A stretch of 64,000 bases of DNA from CAVTLG01 sp963735495 (GCA_963735495.1 CAVTLG010000009.1:248001-312000), one strand, 5' to 3'; shown: positions 9,400 through 18,209, counted from the first letter of the stretch. Program-made: numbers and translations. The notes: generated by a model from the letters alone, not told the origin.

Positions 9400-10112
9400 T
9401 TATACTACCAGCCATTGATATCAAAGATGGTCGTTGCGTACGACTCTATCAGGGAGACTACGCCCAGGTGACAACCTATGCTACTGATCCCGTGCAGGTT
9501 GCCTTGCGCTGGCAAGAGGCGGGTGCGCGTTGGTTGCATGTGGTAGATCTGGATGGCGCTGCTCAAGCTGCGCCTGTCAATGGGGATCTAATCAAAAAAA
9601 TCTGCCAGAGCACGACGTTGCATGTTGAGGTTGGCGGAGGCATGCGTTCTCTGGCACACATCGAACAGGTGCTGGCGGCTGGCGTTGAGCGTGTCATCCT
9701 GGGAACCGTAGCGATTACTGACCTCGCATTATTGCAAGAGGCTCTCCAGCGTTGGGGAGAGCGGATCGTCGTTGGATTGGATGCACGAGACGGCTGGGTC
9801 GCTATATCCGGGTGGCGTGAAACCTCGCGTGTAAAGGCTGTTACGCTCGCTACTGAACTCTGCTCTCTGGGTGTACAACGTTTCGTGTATACCGATATCG
9901 CCCGTGATGGAGCGCTGAACGGACCTAATCTGACCGCGTTAAGCGAAATGCAGCAAGCTATTTCGTGCGCATTAATCGCCTCCGGTGGTGTCAGCTCACT
10001 GGCTGATCTGCGCGCGCTGGCTGCGATTGGCGTCGAGGGCACTATCGTTGGGAAGGCCATTTATACGGGAGATGTCGAGCTGGCTAGCGCTATTCGAGAG
10101 ATAGAGAGGTAA
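9396..10112 (+). CDS. hisA: ProFAR isomerase
   Basis: (Beta/alpha)8-barrel isomerase that converts ProFAR to PRFAR. Catalytic Asp8 (LPAIDIKDG) and Asp129 (VGLDARDG) are present, as are the phosphate motifs VEVGGGMRS and TDIARDGALNGPN. The ATG at 9396 is chosen because translation then begins MIILPAID as in the family and the start forms an ATGA overlap with hisH; an upstream ATG at 9384 is less likely. 238 residues, normal length. Confidence 0.96.
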   Translation: MIILPAIDIKDGRCVRLYQGDYAQVTTYATDPVQVALRWQEAGARWLHVVDLDGAAQAAPVNGDLIKKICQSTTLHVEVGGGMRSLAHIEQVLAAGVERVILGTVAITDLALLQEALQRWGERIVVGLDARDGWVAISGWRETSRVKAVTLATELCSLGVQRFVYTDIARDGALNGPNLTALSEMQQAISCALIASGGVSSLADLRALAAIGVEGTIVGKAIYTGDVELASAIREIER

Positions 10113-10126
10113 GAGAGGTAACGACC

Positions 10127-10894
10127 ATGCTAACCAAGCGTATTATCCCTTGCCTGGATGTGATGGAGGGACGTGTTGTCAAAGGCGTAAGTTTTGTCAA
10201 CCTGCGGGATGCTGGTGATCCCGTCGAACTGGCCGCTTTTTATAATCAGGAGGGTGCGGACGAAATCGCTTTTCTCGATATCACTGCCTCCTATGAGAAC
10301 CGCGCGACCATGCTGGATGTGGTGCGGCGTACAGCGGAGCAAGTCTTTATTCCTGTCACGGTTGGTGGAGGCATTCGTTCCGTTGAAGATATCCGCGCGA
10401 CATTGGGGGCGGGGGCTGACAAAACATCGCTCAATACCGCAGCAGTGCAGAATCCGCAGTTGATCACGGCGGGATCTGAACAATTTGGGGCGCAATGTAT
10501 CGTCCTGGCTGTTGATGCTCGTTCTAATGGCGAGATGCCGAGTGGCTATGAAGTCTATGTACACGGTGGGCGCACTCCAACCGGGCTGGATGTTCTGGAA
10601 TGGGTGCAGCGTGGTGTCGAGCTAGGAGCGGGAGAAATTCTTTTGACCAGTATGGATCGTGATGGTACGCGCCAGGGTTATGATCTCGTGCTCAATGCGC
10701 AAGTCTCTGCTGCTGTCAGCGTGCCAGTTATTGCATCAGGAGGCGTAGGCAGCCTGGAGCATTTATATGAGGGTTTGAGCGTTGGCGGGGCTGATGCTGT
10801 ACTGGCAGCGTCAATCTTCCATTTTGGTGAGTTCCGTATTCGAGATGTGAAGCAGTACTTACAGGCGAGGGAGGTAGTGATACGACCATGTTAA
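10127..10894 (+). CDS. hisF: Imidazole glycerol phosphate synthase, cyclase subunit
   Basis: (Beta/alpha)8-barrel lyase that uses HisH ammonia to turn PRFAR into imidazole glycerol phosphate and AICAR. Catalytic Asp11 (IIPCLDVMEGRVVKG) and Asp130 (VLAVDARS) are present, with phosphate motifs VTVGGGIRS and TSMDRDGTRQGYD. 255 residues, normal. It lies 14 bases after hisA and overlaps the start of hisIE by 7 bases. Confidence 0.97.
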   Translation: MLTKRIIPCLDVMEGRVVKGVSFVNLRDAGDPVELAAFYNQEGADEIAFLDITASYENRATMLDVVRRTAEQVFIPVTVGGGIRSVEDIRATLGAGADKTSLNTAAVQNPQLITAGSEQFGAQCIVLAVDARSNGEMPSGYEVYVHGGRTPTGLDVLEWVQRGVELGAGEILLTSMDRDGTRQGYDLVLNAQVSAAVSVPVIASGGVGSLEHLYEGLSVGGADAVLAASIFHFGEFRIRDVKQYLQAREVVIRPC

Positions 10895-11847
10895 AATTTG
10901 ATCGTCAGGGTTTAATTCCAGCCGTCATTGTTGATGATGCCACTGGAGATGTGTTGATGGTGGCCTTTATGAACGAAGAAGCACTGCGCTGTACACGTGA
11001 GACTGGTTATACGCATTTCTTCAGCCGTTCGCGCAACATTATCTGGCGCAAGGGTGAGCAGTCTGGTAACACCCAACAGGTGCGTGATATCTTTATCAAC
11101 TGCGAGGAAAATAGTTTGCTTGTGCGGGTGAAGCAAAGTGGTGATGCAGCATGCCATGATGGCTACCGTAGTTGCTATTATCGCCGCCTCCTGCCTGATA
11201 ACAGCTATCAATTCGTCGCCGAACGCGTTTTCGACCCCTCCAAGATCTATCACCAGGGACAGCTACAGAATCCGCCGCGTACGCAGGAACTGCCTATAGC
11301 CGAAGAGAACACTTCGGCGGATACGTTGCAAGCGTTGGTGACTACACTGCGGCAACTGTACGGTGTCTACCTCTACCTGCGCGATCATGATCTTAGTGCG
11401 GAATCCAATACCTCGCGTCTCTTGCAGGATAAAAGTCATAGCTATCTTGCGTCACGCCTGGCTGATGAACTACAGGAACTGGCCGAAGTGCAAATGGGGG
11501 AACACGTGCATACTGGTCGGCAATCAGACACTATCCTGGAGGGTAGTCAGGTTGGCTACTGGTTATTTCTGCTTGCATCCACCAACAACATTCCATTTGA
11601 CGCTTTTGCGCCGCATGTAGCTCTCTTAAATGGCTATGCTGGACAGTATAGCGAGGGGAAAGCCATAGAACTACGCCAGGAATGCCTGAGTCTGCTAGCG
11701 GGACAGGAACGGGACAATGTGGTACAGGGACTGCGACTGGGTTTTACCTTGATTGGCTGGGCCTGTGCTGAAGCTGGTGTCAGTCCGCAGGCACCCGCTG
11801 ATTTCGATCTGGAACAAATGCGCCGTAAGGGCTTAGTTCATGAATGA
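10888..11847 (+). CDS. hisI: PRA-CH / PRA-PH bifunctional protein, extended C-terminus
   Basis: Residues about 1-110 are phosphoribosyl-AMP cyclohydrolase: VLMVAFMNEEAL, WRKGEQSGN and the metal-binding CHDGYRSCYYR. The rest is a divergent HisE-like, MazG-type pyrophosphohydrolase: TSRLLQDKSHSYLASRLADE, LQELAEV and a later DTILEGSQVGYWLFLLA helix that matches the usual E-x-x-D helix only loosely. The protein has 319 residues, whereas HisIE fusions are usually 200-240, so about 80 C-terminal residues are extra and unexplained. The PRA-CH call is strong; HisE activity is less certain. It is the last gene of the operon and ends 3 bases before a convergent sensor kinase. Confidence 0.88.
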   Translation: MLKFDRQGLIPAVIVDDATGDVLMVAFMNEEALRCTRETGYTHFFSRSRNIIWRKGEQSGNTQQVRDIFINCEENSLLVRVKQSGDAACHDGYRSCYYRRLLPDNSYQFVAERVFDPSKIYHQGQLQNPPRTQELPIAEENTSADTLQALVTTLRQLYGVYLYLRDHDLSAESNTSRLLQDKSHSYLASRLADELQELAEVQMGEHVHTGRQSDTILEGSQVGYWLFLLASTNNIPFDAFAPHVALLNGYAGQYSEGKAIELRQECLSLLAGQERDNVVQGLRLGFTLIGWACAEAGVSPQAPADFDLEQMRRKGLVHE

Positions 11848-11850
11848 TGC

Positions 11851-13074
11851 TCATGATGAAACGGGAGGGAGGGTCAGACAAAAGCGGCAGCCCTCTCCTG
11901 GGCAACCGGAACTCTCGACCCAGATGCGCCCTTTCATCGCTTCAACAAGCTGTTTGCAGATGTAGAGTCCCAAACCCAGCCCACGCGTTGTGCTAGCCAG
12001 GTCTCGCTTGAGACGCACAAATTTCTCAAAAAGCAGCGGGAGCTCCTCGAGTGGGATGCCGGGACCTGCGTCTTGTATACTCAGATACACCGGAGAAGAA
12101 GGAGTTGCTTGCGTGGTCTCGATATGGATCTCTGTCTGTCTGGGAACATACTTGAAGGCATTGGAGAGCAAGTTTTGCAGCACTTGACGCAGCAGAAGTG
12201 GATCAGCCCAGACGAAGATATGCTCGGGCATATGGAGACTGATCGTGTAAGTCTCTCTGTACTCAGGTGCTAGATGGGCCAATATCTTCTGGAGCAATTG
12301 ATGGACACAGATGGCCTCCGGCTTCGCCTTGGGGATTTCGCTCACCATGGTGGTCGTATCCAGCACCCGATTGACAAGCTCGGCGAGTGCTTCCTGGCTT
12401 GCCAACGCCTGAGTCAGCACTTGTACCCTCTCCATCGGATCTAGCCGCTCATGATACTCTTTAAGCAGTTCCAGGGAGCCTCCTAACACCGCCAGTGGTG
12501 TGCGCAATTCATGACTCACATTCAGCAGAAATTGATCTTTCAACTCGTTGATCTTGCGTTGCTGCTCATAGCCGATAGTAATCTGGTGTTCTCTTTCTAA
12601 GGCCAGCAAGCGCTCTTGTTCCGCGGTCAGAGCCTGCTGACGGGCCACTTGCGCGAGGTCAATCGCCGCCCGTAGCCAGCAGATCGTGAGACCAAGCAGG
12701 AATACGATAGCTAATCCAAGCAACCCCCTTTCCACGACAGTTGCGTCCATCGGTGTACTCCCTAAGAGATAGCGGTACACGAGCCAAACGGTGGCAATGG
12801 TTGAGAGAAGACTGAGGAGCAAGCCGCGATAAGAAAAGAGCCAGCAGAGACAGATGATAGGCAGGACCATGCTAGCCGCATTGTGCAGACGAGGAAAGAA
12901 GAACCAGAGTCCAGGTATTCCCAGCCCATACGAGAGTATCACGATGAGGAGACGTTTGCTGGTGGAGAGGCGTAGCAAGGAGAGCGGAAACGTGTGTATC
13001 TGCCAGAAAAAGGTGCTAACGCGGTGACTTTGTTTCATCATACTTGCGGCGGGAGCCTCCCGACTTCCAGACAC
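11851..13074 (-). CDS. Membrane sensor histidine kinase (orphan)
   Basis: Two-component sensor. The N-terminal 135 residues hold about four membrane segments with no recognisable extracellular sensor domain. A short coiled coil (140-180) leads to a HisKA dimerisation helix with the phosphoacceptor in NVSHELRTPLA (His188). The HATPase domain shows LLSNAFKYV (N box), DAGPGIP (G1) and GLGLGLYICKQLVEAM (G2). No response regulator lies nearby, so its partner is unknown. The start at 13074 is tentative; Met12/13 (MMKQSHRV) would also serve. The gene converges on hisIE with a 3-base gap and no obvious terminator between them. Confidence 0.9.
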   Translation of the reverse strand: MSGSREAPAASMMKQSHRVSTFFWQIHTFPLSLLRLSTSKRLLIVILSYGLGIPGLWFFFPRLHNAASMVLPIICLCWLFSYRGLLLSLLSTIATVWLVYRYLLGSTPMDATVVERGLLGLAIVFLLGLTICWLRAAIDLAQVARQQALTAEQERLLALEREHQITIGYEQQRKINELKDQFLLNVSHELRTPLAVLGGSLELLKEYHERLDPMERVQVLTQALASQEALAELVNRVLDTTTMVSEIPKAKPEAICVHQLLQKILAHLAPEYRETYTISLHMPEHIFVWADPLLLRQVLQNLLSNAFKYVPRQTEIHIETTQATPSSPVYLSIQDAGPGIPLEELPLLFEKFVRLKRDLASTTRGLGLGLYICKQLVEAMKGRIWVESSGCPGEGCRFCLTLPPVSS

Positions 13075-13294
13075 GAGGAGGGACGCTGCGCTCTCCTTTC
13101 CGGTTTTATCGTCTTTTAGTGGCAGTATAACATATTCATCGCGAGAAGTACACTAGATAAAAGTATATATGTTTATCCAGTGTACCATTTTTTATGGATA
13201 ACACATTAAAAAAATATAAAAACCAGTGCGCCACGCTCTCGATAGCACTTTGCTGCTAATCTGGATCAGACTTGGGTAATTTAAGTATACGCAA

Positions 13295-13333
13295 GCATGC
13301 TGGTTCCATGCAAGATGTCTGGAACCAGCATGC
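13295..13333. terminator. Strong inverted repeat downstream of the sedolisin gene
   Basis: GCATGCTGGTTCCA (13295-13308) and its perfect complement (13320-13333) form a 14-bp stem with an 11-base loop. It is in the 352-base gap between the sensor kinase start and the sedolisin stop, and is the only clear structure there. As a terminator for the leftward sedolisin transcript it lacks a good T-run, so it may instead act as an mRNA end-protecting hairpin or a protein site. Confidence 0.5.
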
Positions 13334-13426
13334 CTATGCTCGTCTCTTTTGCCTTTGCCGTGAGAGGACATGTCTCCTATCTGCTTTCTGGTAAAGCGTA
13401 GAGATATTCCTGCTCACTAGCTGGCT

Positions 13427-14887
13427 CTATAAACCTGCACCATCATTGGCTTGAATAAATTGCGGCAGGAGTGTAGCCAGTTGTGCCACTACTGGTGAAC
13501 CCACGCCTGTTGGTCGATCCCAGCCGGCCTGGGCAGCGAAGCCTGTGACGGTGACAACGTTAGCGTTGGCATCTTGAAAGACAAACGTGTTATTGCCCGT
13601 TGTCACATCATGAAATGCCTGTGCATACGCTGTGGCGTTCTGGCTGATGCGGTAGAATGCGCTATTTAAAAACCCTAAATTTTTTCCTGCGGCTTGATCA
13701 AACAGGGCAGTCATGCCTGCGGCAAGTGGAGATCCCACGCTGGTCCCGCCAATAGGAATGACCATAGTCGTACCTGGCATGAGAGAACTGGTCACAACTG
13801 GCACGCCCGTGAGTGGATCGCCATCAAAGGAGATATCGTCTACTGCGCGGGTCTGGCTGCCTGTGATATTCTGCTGATAGGTTGGTTGGGCAAACACGAT
13901 GCTGTTACCACCACCGGTTGCGCCATCTCCCATTTGTGCATCATTCCAGGTCGATTCACTGATATAGGCTCCTGCTTGTGATGCCAACAATGTGGTTCCA
14001 CCCACGCTTGTGACCAGTGGATCGCTGGCTGGATAGTTGACGCCTTGCGCGAGCGTCGTCGCTACTCCATTCGTACATTGGATGACCGCAGCTCCGTCGT
14101 CACCAGCCGAGGCAAAGACGGTCTGTTGCTGGGCCTGGGCCTGCTGGAAGATCTGGTGGAAAGTCTGAATAGATGCTGCTGGCAAACAGCTTTCACCGGC
14201 ACCAAAACTCTGCGAGATCACGTTCCCCAGATTCTGATTGACCGCGTAGCTGGTGGCCTGGAGCAATGCCGTTAATTCTCCCTGAGGTGTCTCCGCCTGT
14301 ACATTGCCGAGTACGAGGTCAATCGTGGCAGCAGGTGCTATGGCATGTGCCCATTCTACATCCAGTGCGATTTCGCCGGCAAAGCCGGTCTGGGCAGGAT
14401 CATTGGCATTAAATGGCGTTAAACCATTTGGCGCAATGATATTCAGTTGTGGATCGGTCAGGCCAAACATTTGATCAAAAAGATGCAGGTCCTGCTGTAC
14501 TGTCGGGTCCTGGAAGGCATCGACAATCGTAATAGTTTTGCCCTGGCCGGTAATACCACTATTGAGCAGTTGCTGCACATCATATGCTCCGTAAATCTGC
14601 TGTGGGCTGTAGCAGACAGGCTGTGTGGTACTTGTCAGGCAAGGTAATGCAGCGGCTGCGGCAGCAGCAGTATCTACGTTTGTTCCCATTTTTGCCGCCA
14701 TGTTATACATTGGACGCATCGGTATAACACTGGCTTGCATACCCTGTTGCATTTGTGTGTCAGCACTGTCAGCATGTGTCGCGGAGGAAGGTTGTGAAAA
14801 CCTGCTAAAGACAATGCCTGCGAGTACTGCCAGAACGGCAACGGAAGAGAGGATAAAATAAAAGGGACGGCGTTTCCTTTTCTGCAT
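13427..14887 (-). CDS. Secreted sedolisin (S53) peptidase
   Basis: Serine-carboxyl endopeptidase, a family usually active at acid pH outside the cell. An N-terminal membrane/signal segment (about 9-28, after a KRKRR cluster) is followed by a short linker instead of the long propeptide seen in many sedolisins. Catalytic residues are visible: Glu172 and Asp176 in GEIALDVEWAHAIAP, Asp263 in ASAGDDGA (oxyanion) and Ser383 in GGTSVGSPLAAG. SFDGDP and the C-terminal FHDVTTGNN...GWDRPTGVGSP region supply the calcium site. 486 residues. The alanine run at 74-80 marks the linker. The reduced pro-domain suggests unusual activation; this is inference. Confidence 0.93.
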   Translation of the reverse strand: MQKRKRRPFYFILSSVAVLAVLAGIVFSRFSQPSSATHADSADTQMQQGMQASVIPMRPMYNMAAKMGTNVDTAAAAAAALPCLTSTTQPVCYSPQQIYGAYDVQQLLNSGITGQGKTITIVDAFQDPTVQQDLHLFDQMFGLTDPQLNIIAPNGLTPFNANDPAQTGFAGEIALDVEWAHAIAPAATIDLVLGNVQAETPQGELTALLQATSYAVNQNLGNVISQSFGAGESCLPAASIQTFHQIFQQAQAQQQTVFASAGDDGAAVIQCTNGVATTLAQGVNYPASDPLVTSVGGTTLLASQAGAYISESTWNDAQMGDGATGGGNSIVFAQPTYQQNITGSQTRAVDDISFDGDPLTGVPVVTSSLMPGTTMVIPIGGTSVGSPLAAGMTALFDQAAGKNLGFLNSAFYRISQNATAYAQAFHDVTTGNNTFVFQDANANVVTVTGFAAQAGWDRPTGVGSPVVAQLATLLPQFIQANDGAGL

Positions 14888-15063
14888 GATACTGAAACTC
14901 CCGAATCTCTGTGTAAATATGGTTACTGCTGCCTGACTTCATTGTCCAGGTACATCTCTATCTATGAATAGGCAGCTATAAAGTATAATACTATATGAGA
15001 GGCAGAGAACCAGGTGTTAGATCATGTTTTAATCGAAAGGTACTAGGTATGAAGGGAAGGATC

Positions 15064-15459
15064 TTAACCGTATTTTTTACGAATGAGTAAATAGTCTTGA
15101 AGAGAAGGATATCTGAAAATGTTGACCTCTTTAAACGTGTAGCTGCTCAGTTTCTCTCTTCCAAACTCTCGTATGACCTGGCGATCCGCCAACGCCTCTG
15201 GCAGGTCTCCGAGGAGTTCATCCGGCAGAGTGAGCTTCCCTCCCTTCTGGCAGAAAAATGAGCATATCAGGGGGGAAGGAGAAAGTGGCTGATCAAGCGT
15301 GTTGAGTGCGCACTTTTTAGGAACGTCTGTCAATGGCAACCAGGCTAAAAAAAGCGCATGCTTGATTTCTGTAGCGAAAACAGCGGTCAAGACATCGCAC
15401 AATCCTTGGACCTCCACCCTAAACGCATATGCTCTAGCCGAGAAACAATCGAGTACCAT
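15064..15459 (-). CDS. Hypothetical protein, doubtful
   Basis: 131-residue open frame with no clear ribosome site. The C-terminal stretch with YPSLQDYLLIRKKYG faintly recalls the end of Uma2-type nuclease-like proteins, so it may be a degraded remnant. The alternative is that the 665 bases between the sedolisin gene and queF are simply non-coding. Function not recognised. Confidence 0.25.
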   Translation of the reverse strand: MVLDCFSARAYAFRVEVQGLCDVLTAVFATEIKHALFLAWLPLTDVPKKCALNTLDQPLSPSPLICSFFCQKGGKLTLPDELLGDLPEALADRQVIREFGREKLSSYTFKEVNIFRYPSLQDYLLIRKKYG

Positions 15460-15552
15460 GCTTTATTGTCGTGATATTTGTGGCTTGAAAACCTTCCTCT
15501 GTGTGCTATTGTTACTATTGAAAGAACTGGCACCCACGAGAAGGAGGTTTCA

Positions 15553-15996
15553 ATGTCAGAGCAGCAGCGTATCCCAGGTAGGTATGGTTTCGATGAGATC
15601 AAGCGGAATGAGCTAGAACCCTGGCCCAATCCCCACCCTGACCGCGATTATGTCACACACTTCGAGATCCCAGAGTTTACCTGTCTCTGTCCGCGCTCAG
15701 GTTTTCCTGATTTTGCCACGATAGTCATTGACTATGTGCCGGACAAGTTTGTCGTCGAATTGAAGAGTTTGAAGCTCTACATCAATAGTTATCGGGAGCG
15801 CCAGATCAGTCATGAGTCGGCGACGAATACTATTCTTGATGAGCTAGTTGCGCAGCTTTCCCCGCGCTGGATGCGCGTTGTCGGTGATTTCACGGTGCGT
15901 GGCAACATCAAAACGATCATTTTCACCGAACACGCGCAGCCGACCTATCAAGGACCACGTCCTGAATATCGTCGTTTTCTTCCATCTATCGGCTAA
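15553..15996 (+). CDS. queF: NADPH-dependent preQ0 reductase
   Basis: Reduces the nitrile of preQ0 to the amine preQ1 in queuosine synthesis. Short (type I, YkvM-like) form of 147 residues. The active site is FTCLCPRSGFPDF with nucleophile Cys46 and Asp53, and the family motif ELKSLKLYINSYRE is present. The ATG at 15553 is chosen because AAGGAGG lies at 15541-15547; longer frames upstream lack support. It heads the que cluster. Its presence indicates tRNA queuosine rather than only preQ0-based DNA modification. Confidence 0.95.
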   Translation: MSEQQRIPGRYGFDEIKRNELEPWPNPHPDRDYVTHFEIPEFTCLCPRSGFPDFATIVIDYVPDKFVVELKSLKLYINSYRERQISHESATNTILDELVAQLSPRWMRVVGDFTVRGNIKTIIFTEHAQPTYQGPRPEYRRFLPSIG

Positions 15997-16073
15997 CTAT
16001 CCACCGGCTGGTATTTGCCAGTGTTCTCGTCATGTGCATACGCAACAAGATCATCACAAAGGAGAAAGAACCG

Positions 16074-16793
16074 ATGCCAACGACACCCAGAAGGAACCAG
16101 GCAGTGTTAATCGTCAGTGGCGGGATGGATAGCTGCGTGCTGGCCCACTACTACGCTTCAGCGGGCTTCAACCTGCACCTGCTCTCATTCAACTACGGTC
16201 AGAAGCATGTCAAAGAGCTGACGTACGCCGAGCAGTACATCGCCCATCTGCGTGAACGTTTCAGCCATGGAACTCAGCCCATCCAGATCGCCTATGACAT
16301 CATCGAGCTGCCTATCTCGCGCCTCTTAACTGAATCGGACTCTTCGCTCATCAATCCTGATGTTCAGGTACCCTATGGGCATTATACCGACGATAGCATG
16401 AAATCGACCGTCGTCCCATACCGTAATCCCAATATGCTATTACAAGCGGCCACCGTTGCCTGGAATGATCATGCCAACATCGTAGCCTATGCCGCCCACC
16501 AGGGAGATTACGCCCAGTATCCAGATTGCCGCAAAGTGTTTGTGGATACCTTTAATGGCATGATTGCTACGGCCATGAATTCGCAAGATGTAGAGGTCGA
16601 GACGCCATTTATGCGCTTTACCAAAGCTCAGATTGCTCGCCTGGGTGCCAGTCTCGATGTGCCTTTTGAGCTGACCTGGAGCTGTTATGAAGGGAAAGAA
16701 GCGCATTGTGGCCGTTGCGGTACTTGTTTCGAACGTCGTGAAGCATTCGAGCTGGCAGGTATTCCTGACCCAACCATCTACGCGAAAGATTAG
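16074..16793 (+). CDS. queC: 7-cyano-7-deazaguanine synthase
   Basis: ATP-dependent conversion of 7-carboxy-7-deazaguanine to preQ0. The PP-loop motif VSGGMDSC (residues 14-21) binds ATP. A C-terminal four-cysteine zinc site is visible in CYEGKEAHCGRCGTCFERR. The start at 16074 follows AAGGAGAAAG with good spacing, giving 239 residues, typical. It lies 77 bases after queF and just upstream of a hairpin and a tiny frame before queD. Confidence 0.95.
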   Translation: MPTTPRRNQAVLIVSGGMDSCVLAHYYASAGFNLHLLSFNYGQKHVKELTYAEQYIAHLRERFSHGTQPIQIAYDIIELPISRLLTESDSSLINPDVQVPYGHYTDDSMKSTVVPYRNPNMLLQAATVAWNDHANIVAYAAHQGDYAQYPDCRKVFVDTFNGMIATAMNSQDVEVETPFMRFTKAQIARLGASLDVPFELTWSCYEGKEAHCGRCGTCFERREAFELAGIPDPTIYAKD

Positions 16794-16817
16794 TATTTTT
16801 GTGTATAGAAATACTAA
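16790..16817 (+). promoter_or_regulatory. AT-rich perfect hairpin at the queC stop codon
   Basis: TTAGTATTT (16790-16798) and AAATACTAA (16809-16817) form a 9-bp stem with a 10-base loop that includes the queC TAG. It is weak thermodynamically and lacks a T-tract, so it may be a regulator site or an mRNA stability element rather than a terminator. Confidence 0.35.
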
Positions 16818-16897
16818 TATCTGGGGTGTTTAGGAGTCGGATAGGGCGGGTATACTAAGACAAAATTTTGAACATATGATCGAAAGGAGTCTTTAGT

Positions 16898-16936
16898 ATG
16901 CCTGGCTTTGAGAGCGTTCTAGTACTGGTCATGTGA
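16898..16936 (+). CDS. 12-codon leader-like frame upstream of queD
   Basis: A frame encoding MPGFESVLVLVM starts at ATG 16898 behind AAAGGAG (best ribosome site in the cluster) and stops at 16936, 9 bases before queD. It could be a translational leader peptide or the residue of a deleted gene. Nothing in the peptide names a function. Confidence 0.35.
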   Translation: MPGFESVLVLVM

Positions 16937-16945
16937 GGGGATCTT

Positions 16946-17401
16946 ATGACTCGATTTGCCATCATTACACGAGAATTCAACTTTGAAGCAGCTCATCATC
17001 TTCCGGGACACAAGGGCAAATGCAGGCGACCGCATGGGCATTCCTATCGGTTACAGATCTCCTTGCGTGGGCCTCTCATGGAAGCTCCTGGTCAATCCGA
17101 TGATGGGATGGTGATGGACTTTGACGACCTGAAGCGTATCGTGAACGCCACGATCATCGAAGAACTCTCTGATTCCGTACCGAGGGGCAGTGCAGCCCGT
17201 CCCATTGAGCGAGGAGGCATGGATCACAACGATCTGAATAGTCTCACCGGCATTCGCACGACGGCTGAAAATCTGGTGCATTGGATCTGGGATGGACTGG
17301 TCGCGGGCGGTGTACCTGATGCTCTGCTTTTCCGCATCAGGTTATGGGAAACTGAAAAGGGCTATGTGGAGATTACACATGCCGAGCGCGAAGGGGTATA
17401 A
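16946..17401 (+). CDS. queD: 6-carboxy-5,6,7,8-tetrahydropterin synthase
   Basis: PTPS-family enzyme converting dihydroneopterin triphosphate (from FolE) to carboxytetrahydropterin. Zinc ligands and active site are seen in FEAAHHLPGHKGKCRRPHGH: His17/18, Cys26, His30 and His32. The later DFDDLKRIVN, DHNDLN and ETEKGYVEI motifs are as in the family. The 151 residues include an insertion around DSVPRGSAARPIERGGM. It ends 4 bases before the queE start. Confidence 0.94.
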   Translation: MTRFAIITREFNFEAAHHLPGHKGKCRRPHGHSYRLQISLRGPLMEAPGQSDDGMVMDFDDLKRIVNATIIEELSDSVPRGSAARPIERGGMDHNDLNSLTGIRTTAENLVHWIWDGLVAGGVPDALLFRIRLWETEKGYVEITHAEREGV

Positions 17402-17405
17402 TGAA

Positions 17406-18152
17406 ATGGAACAGATGACAGCGTCTCGCACGATTACGGTCTCCGAGATATTCGGCGCGACCATCCAAGGGGAAGGCTTGCTGATTGGTAAGCCGACAGT
17501 CTTTGTGCGCACGGGTTCGTGTGACTATCGTTGTTCGTGGTGTGATAGCCTCTATGCAGTATTGCCAGAATATAAGTCTGAGTGGTATCCTATGACCACG
17601 GAGCAAGTCTTTGACGAAGTGCAGCGGCTCTCAGGTCATACGCCGATACTGGTGACGCTTTCTGGCGGGAACCCTGCTATGCAGCCGTTGGCGGATCTGA
17701 TAGATCTTGGTCATCAGCATGGGTACACCTTCGCTATTGAGACGCAGGGCAGCATAGCTCAGCCCTGGTTCGCTCAACTCGACTACCTGACACTCTCTCC
17801 CAAGCCCCCCAGCAGTAAGCAGATTACGCGTTGGGAGCGCCTGGACAAATGCATCGCCGCTGCAACTTCTGAGCAGGGTGGTCATAGCGTACAGGTATAC
17901 CTCAAAGTTGTCGTCTTCGACGAAGAAGATTATGCCTATGCCAGGGATGTGGCGACCCGCTATCCTGCCTTGCCGCTGTATTTGCAGGTAGGCAACCATA
18001 CGCCTCCCCAACTGGCACAGGAAATTGATATCGCTGGCATCTTGCAGCGTATGGAGTGGTTGGTTGAGCGCACCATCGCGGATCACTGGTACAATGTCAC
18101 TGTCCTGCCGCAACTGCATACACTCTTGTGGGGAAACAAGCGTGGTGTATAA
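17406..18152 (+). CDS. queE: 7-carboxy-7-deazaguanine synthase (radical SAM)
   Basis: Radical SAM enzyme that contracts the QueD product to 7-carboxy-7-deazaguanine. The [4Fe-4S] motif is C-x3-C-x2-C (Cys39, Cys43, Cys46 in GSCDYRCSWCDS), and substrate/SAM contacts include ATIQGEG and TLSGGNPAMQPL. The start at 17406 (MEQM) follows AAGGGG; 17415 is an alternative. 248 residues. It forms an operon with queD upstream and folE downstream. Confidence 0.94.
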   Translation: MEQMTASRTITVSEIFGATIQGEGLLIGKPTVFVRTGSCDYRCSWCDSLYAVLPEYKSEWYPMTTEQVFDEVQRLSGHTPILVTLSGGNPAMQPLADLIDLGHQHGYTFAIETQGSIAQPWFAQLDYLTLSPKPPSSKQITRWERLDKCIAAATSEQGGHSVQVYLKVVVFDEEDYAYARDVATRYPALPLYLQVGNHTPPQLAQEIDIAGILQRMEWLVERTIADHWYNVTVLPQLHTLLWGNKRGV

Positions 18153-18209
18153 AGCGTTTCTGTAGCGCAAGAAGCTGAAACCGTGAATTTTCTCAGGAGT
18201 GCATGCAAA

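Noticed and set aside
15460..15552. A preQ1 riboswitch before queF
   Set aside because: The expected short stem and A-rich tail with a conserved pairing core could not be matched; only a strong ribosome site is present.
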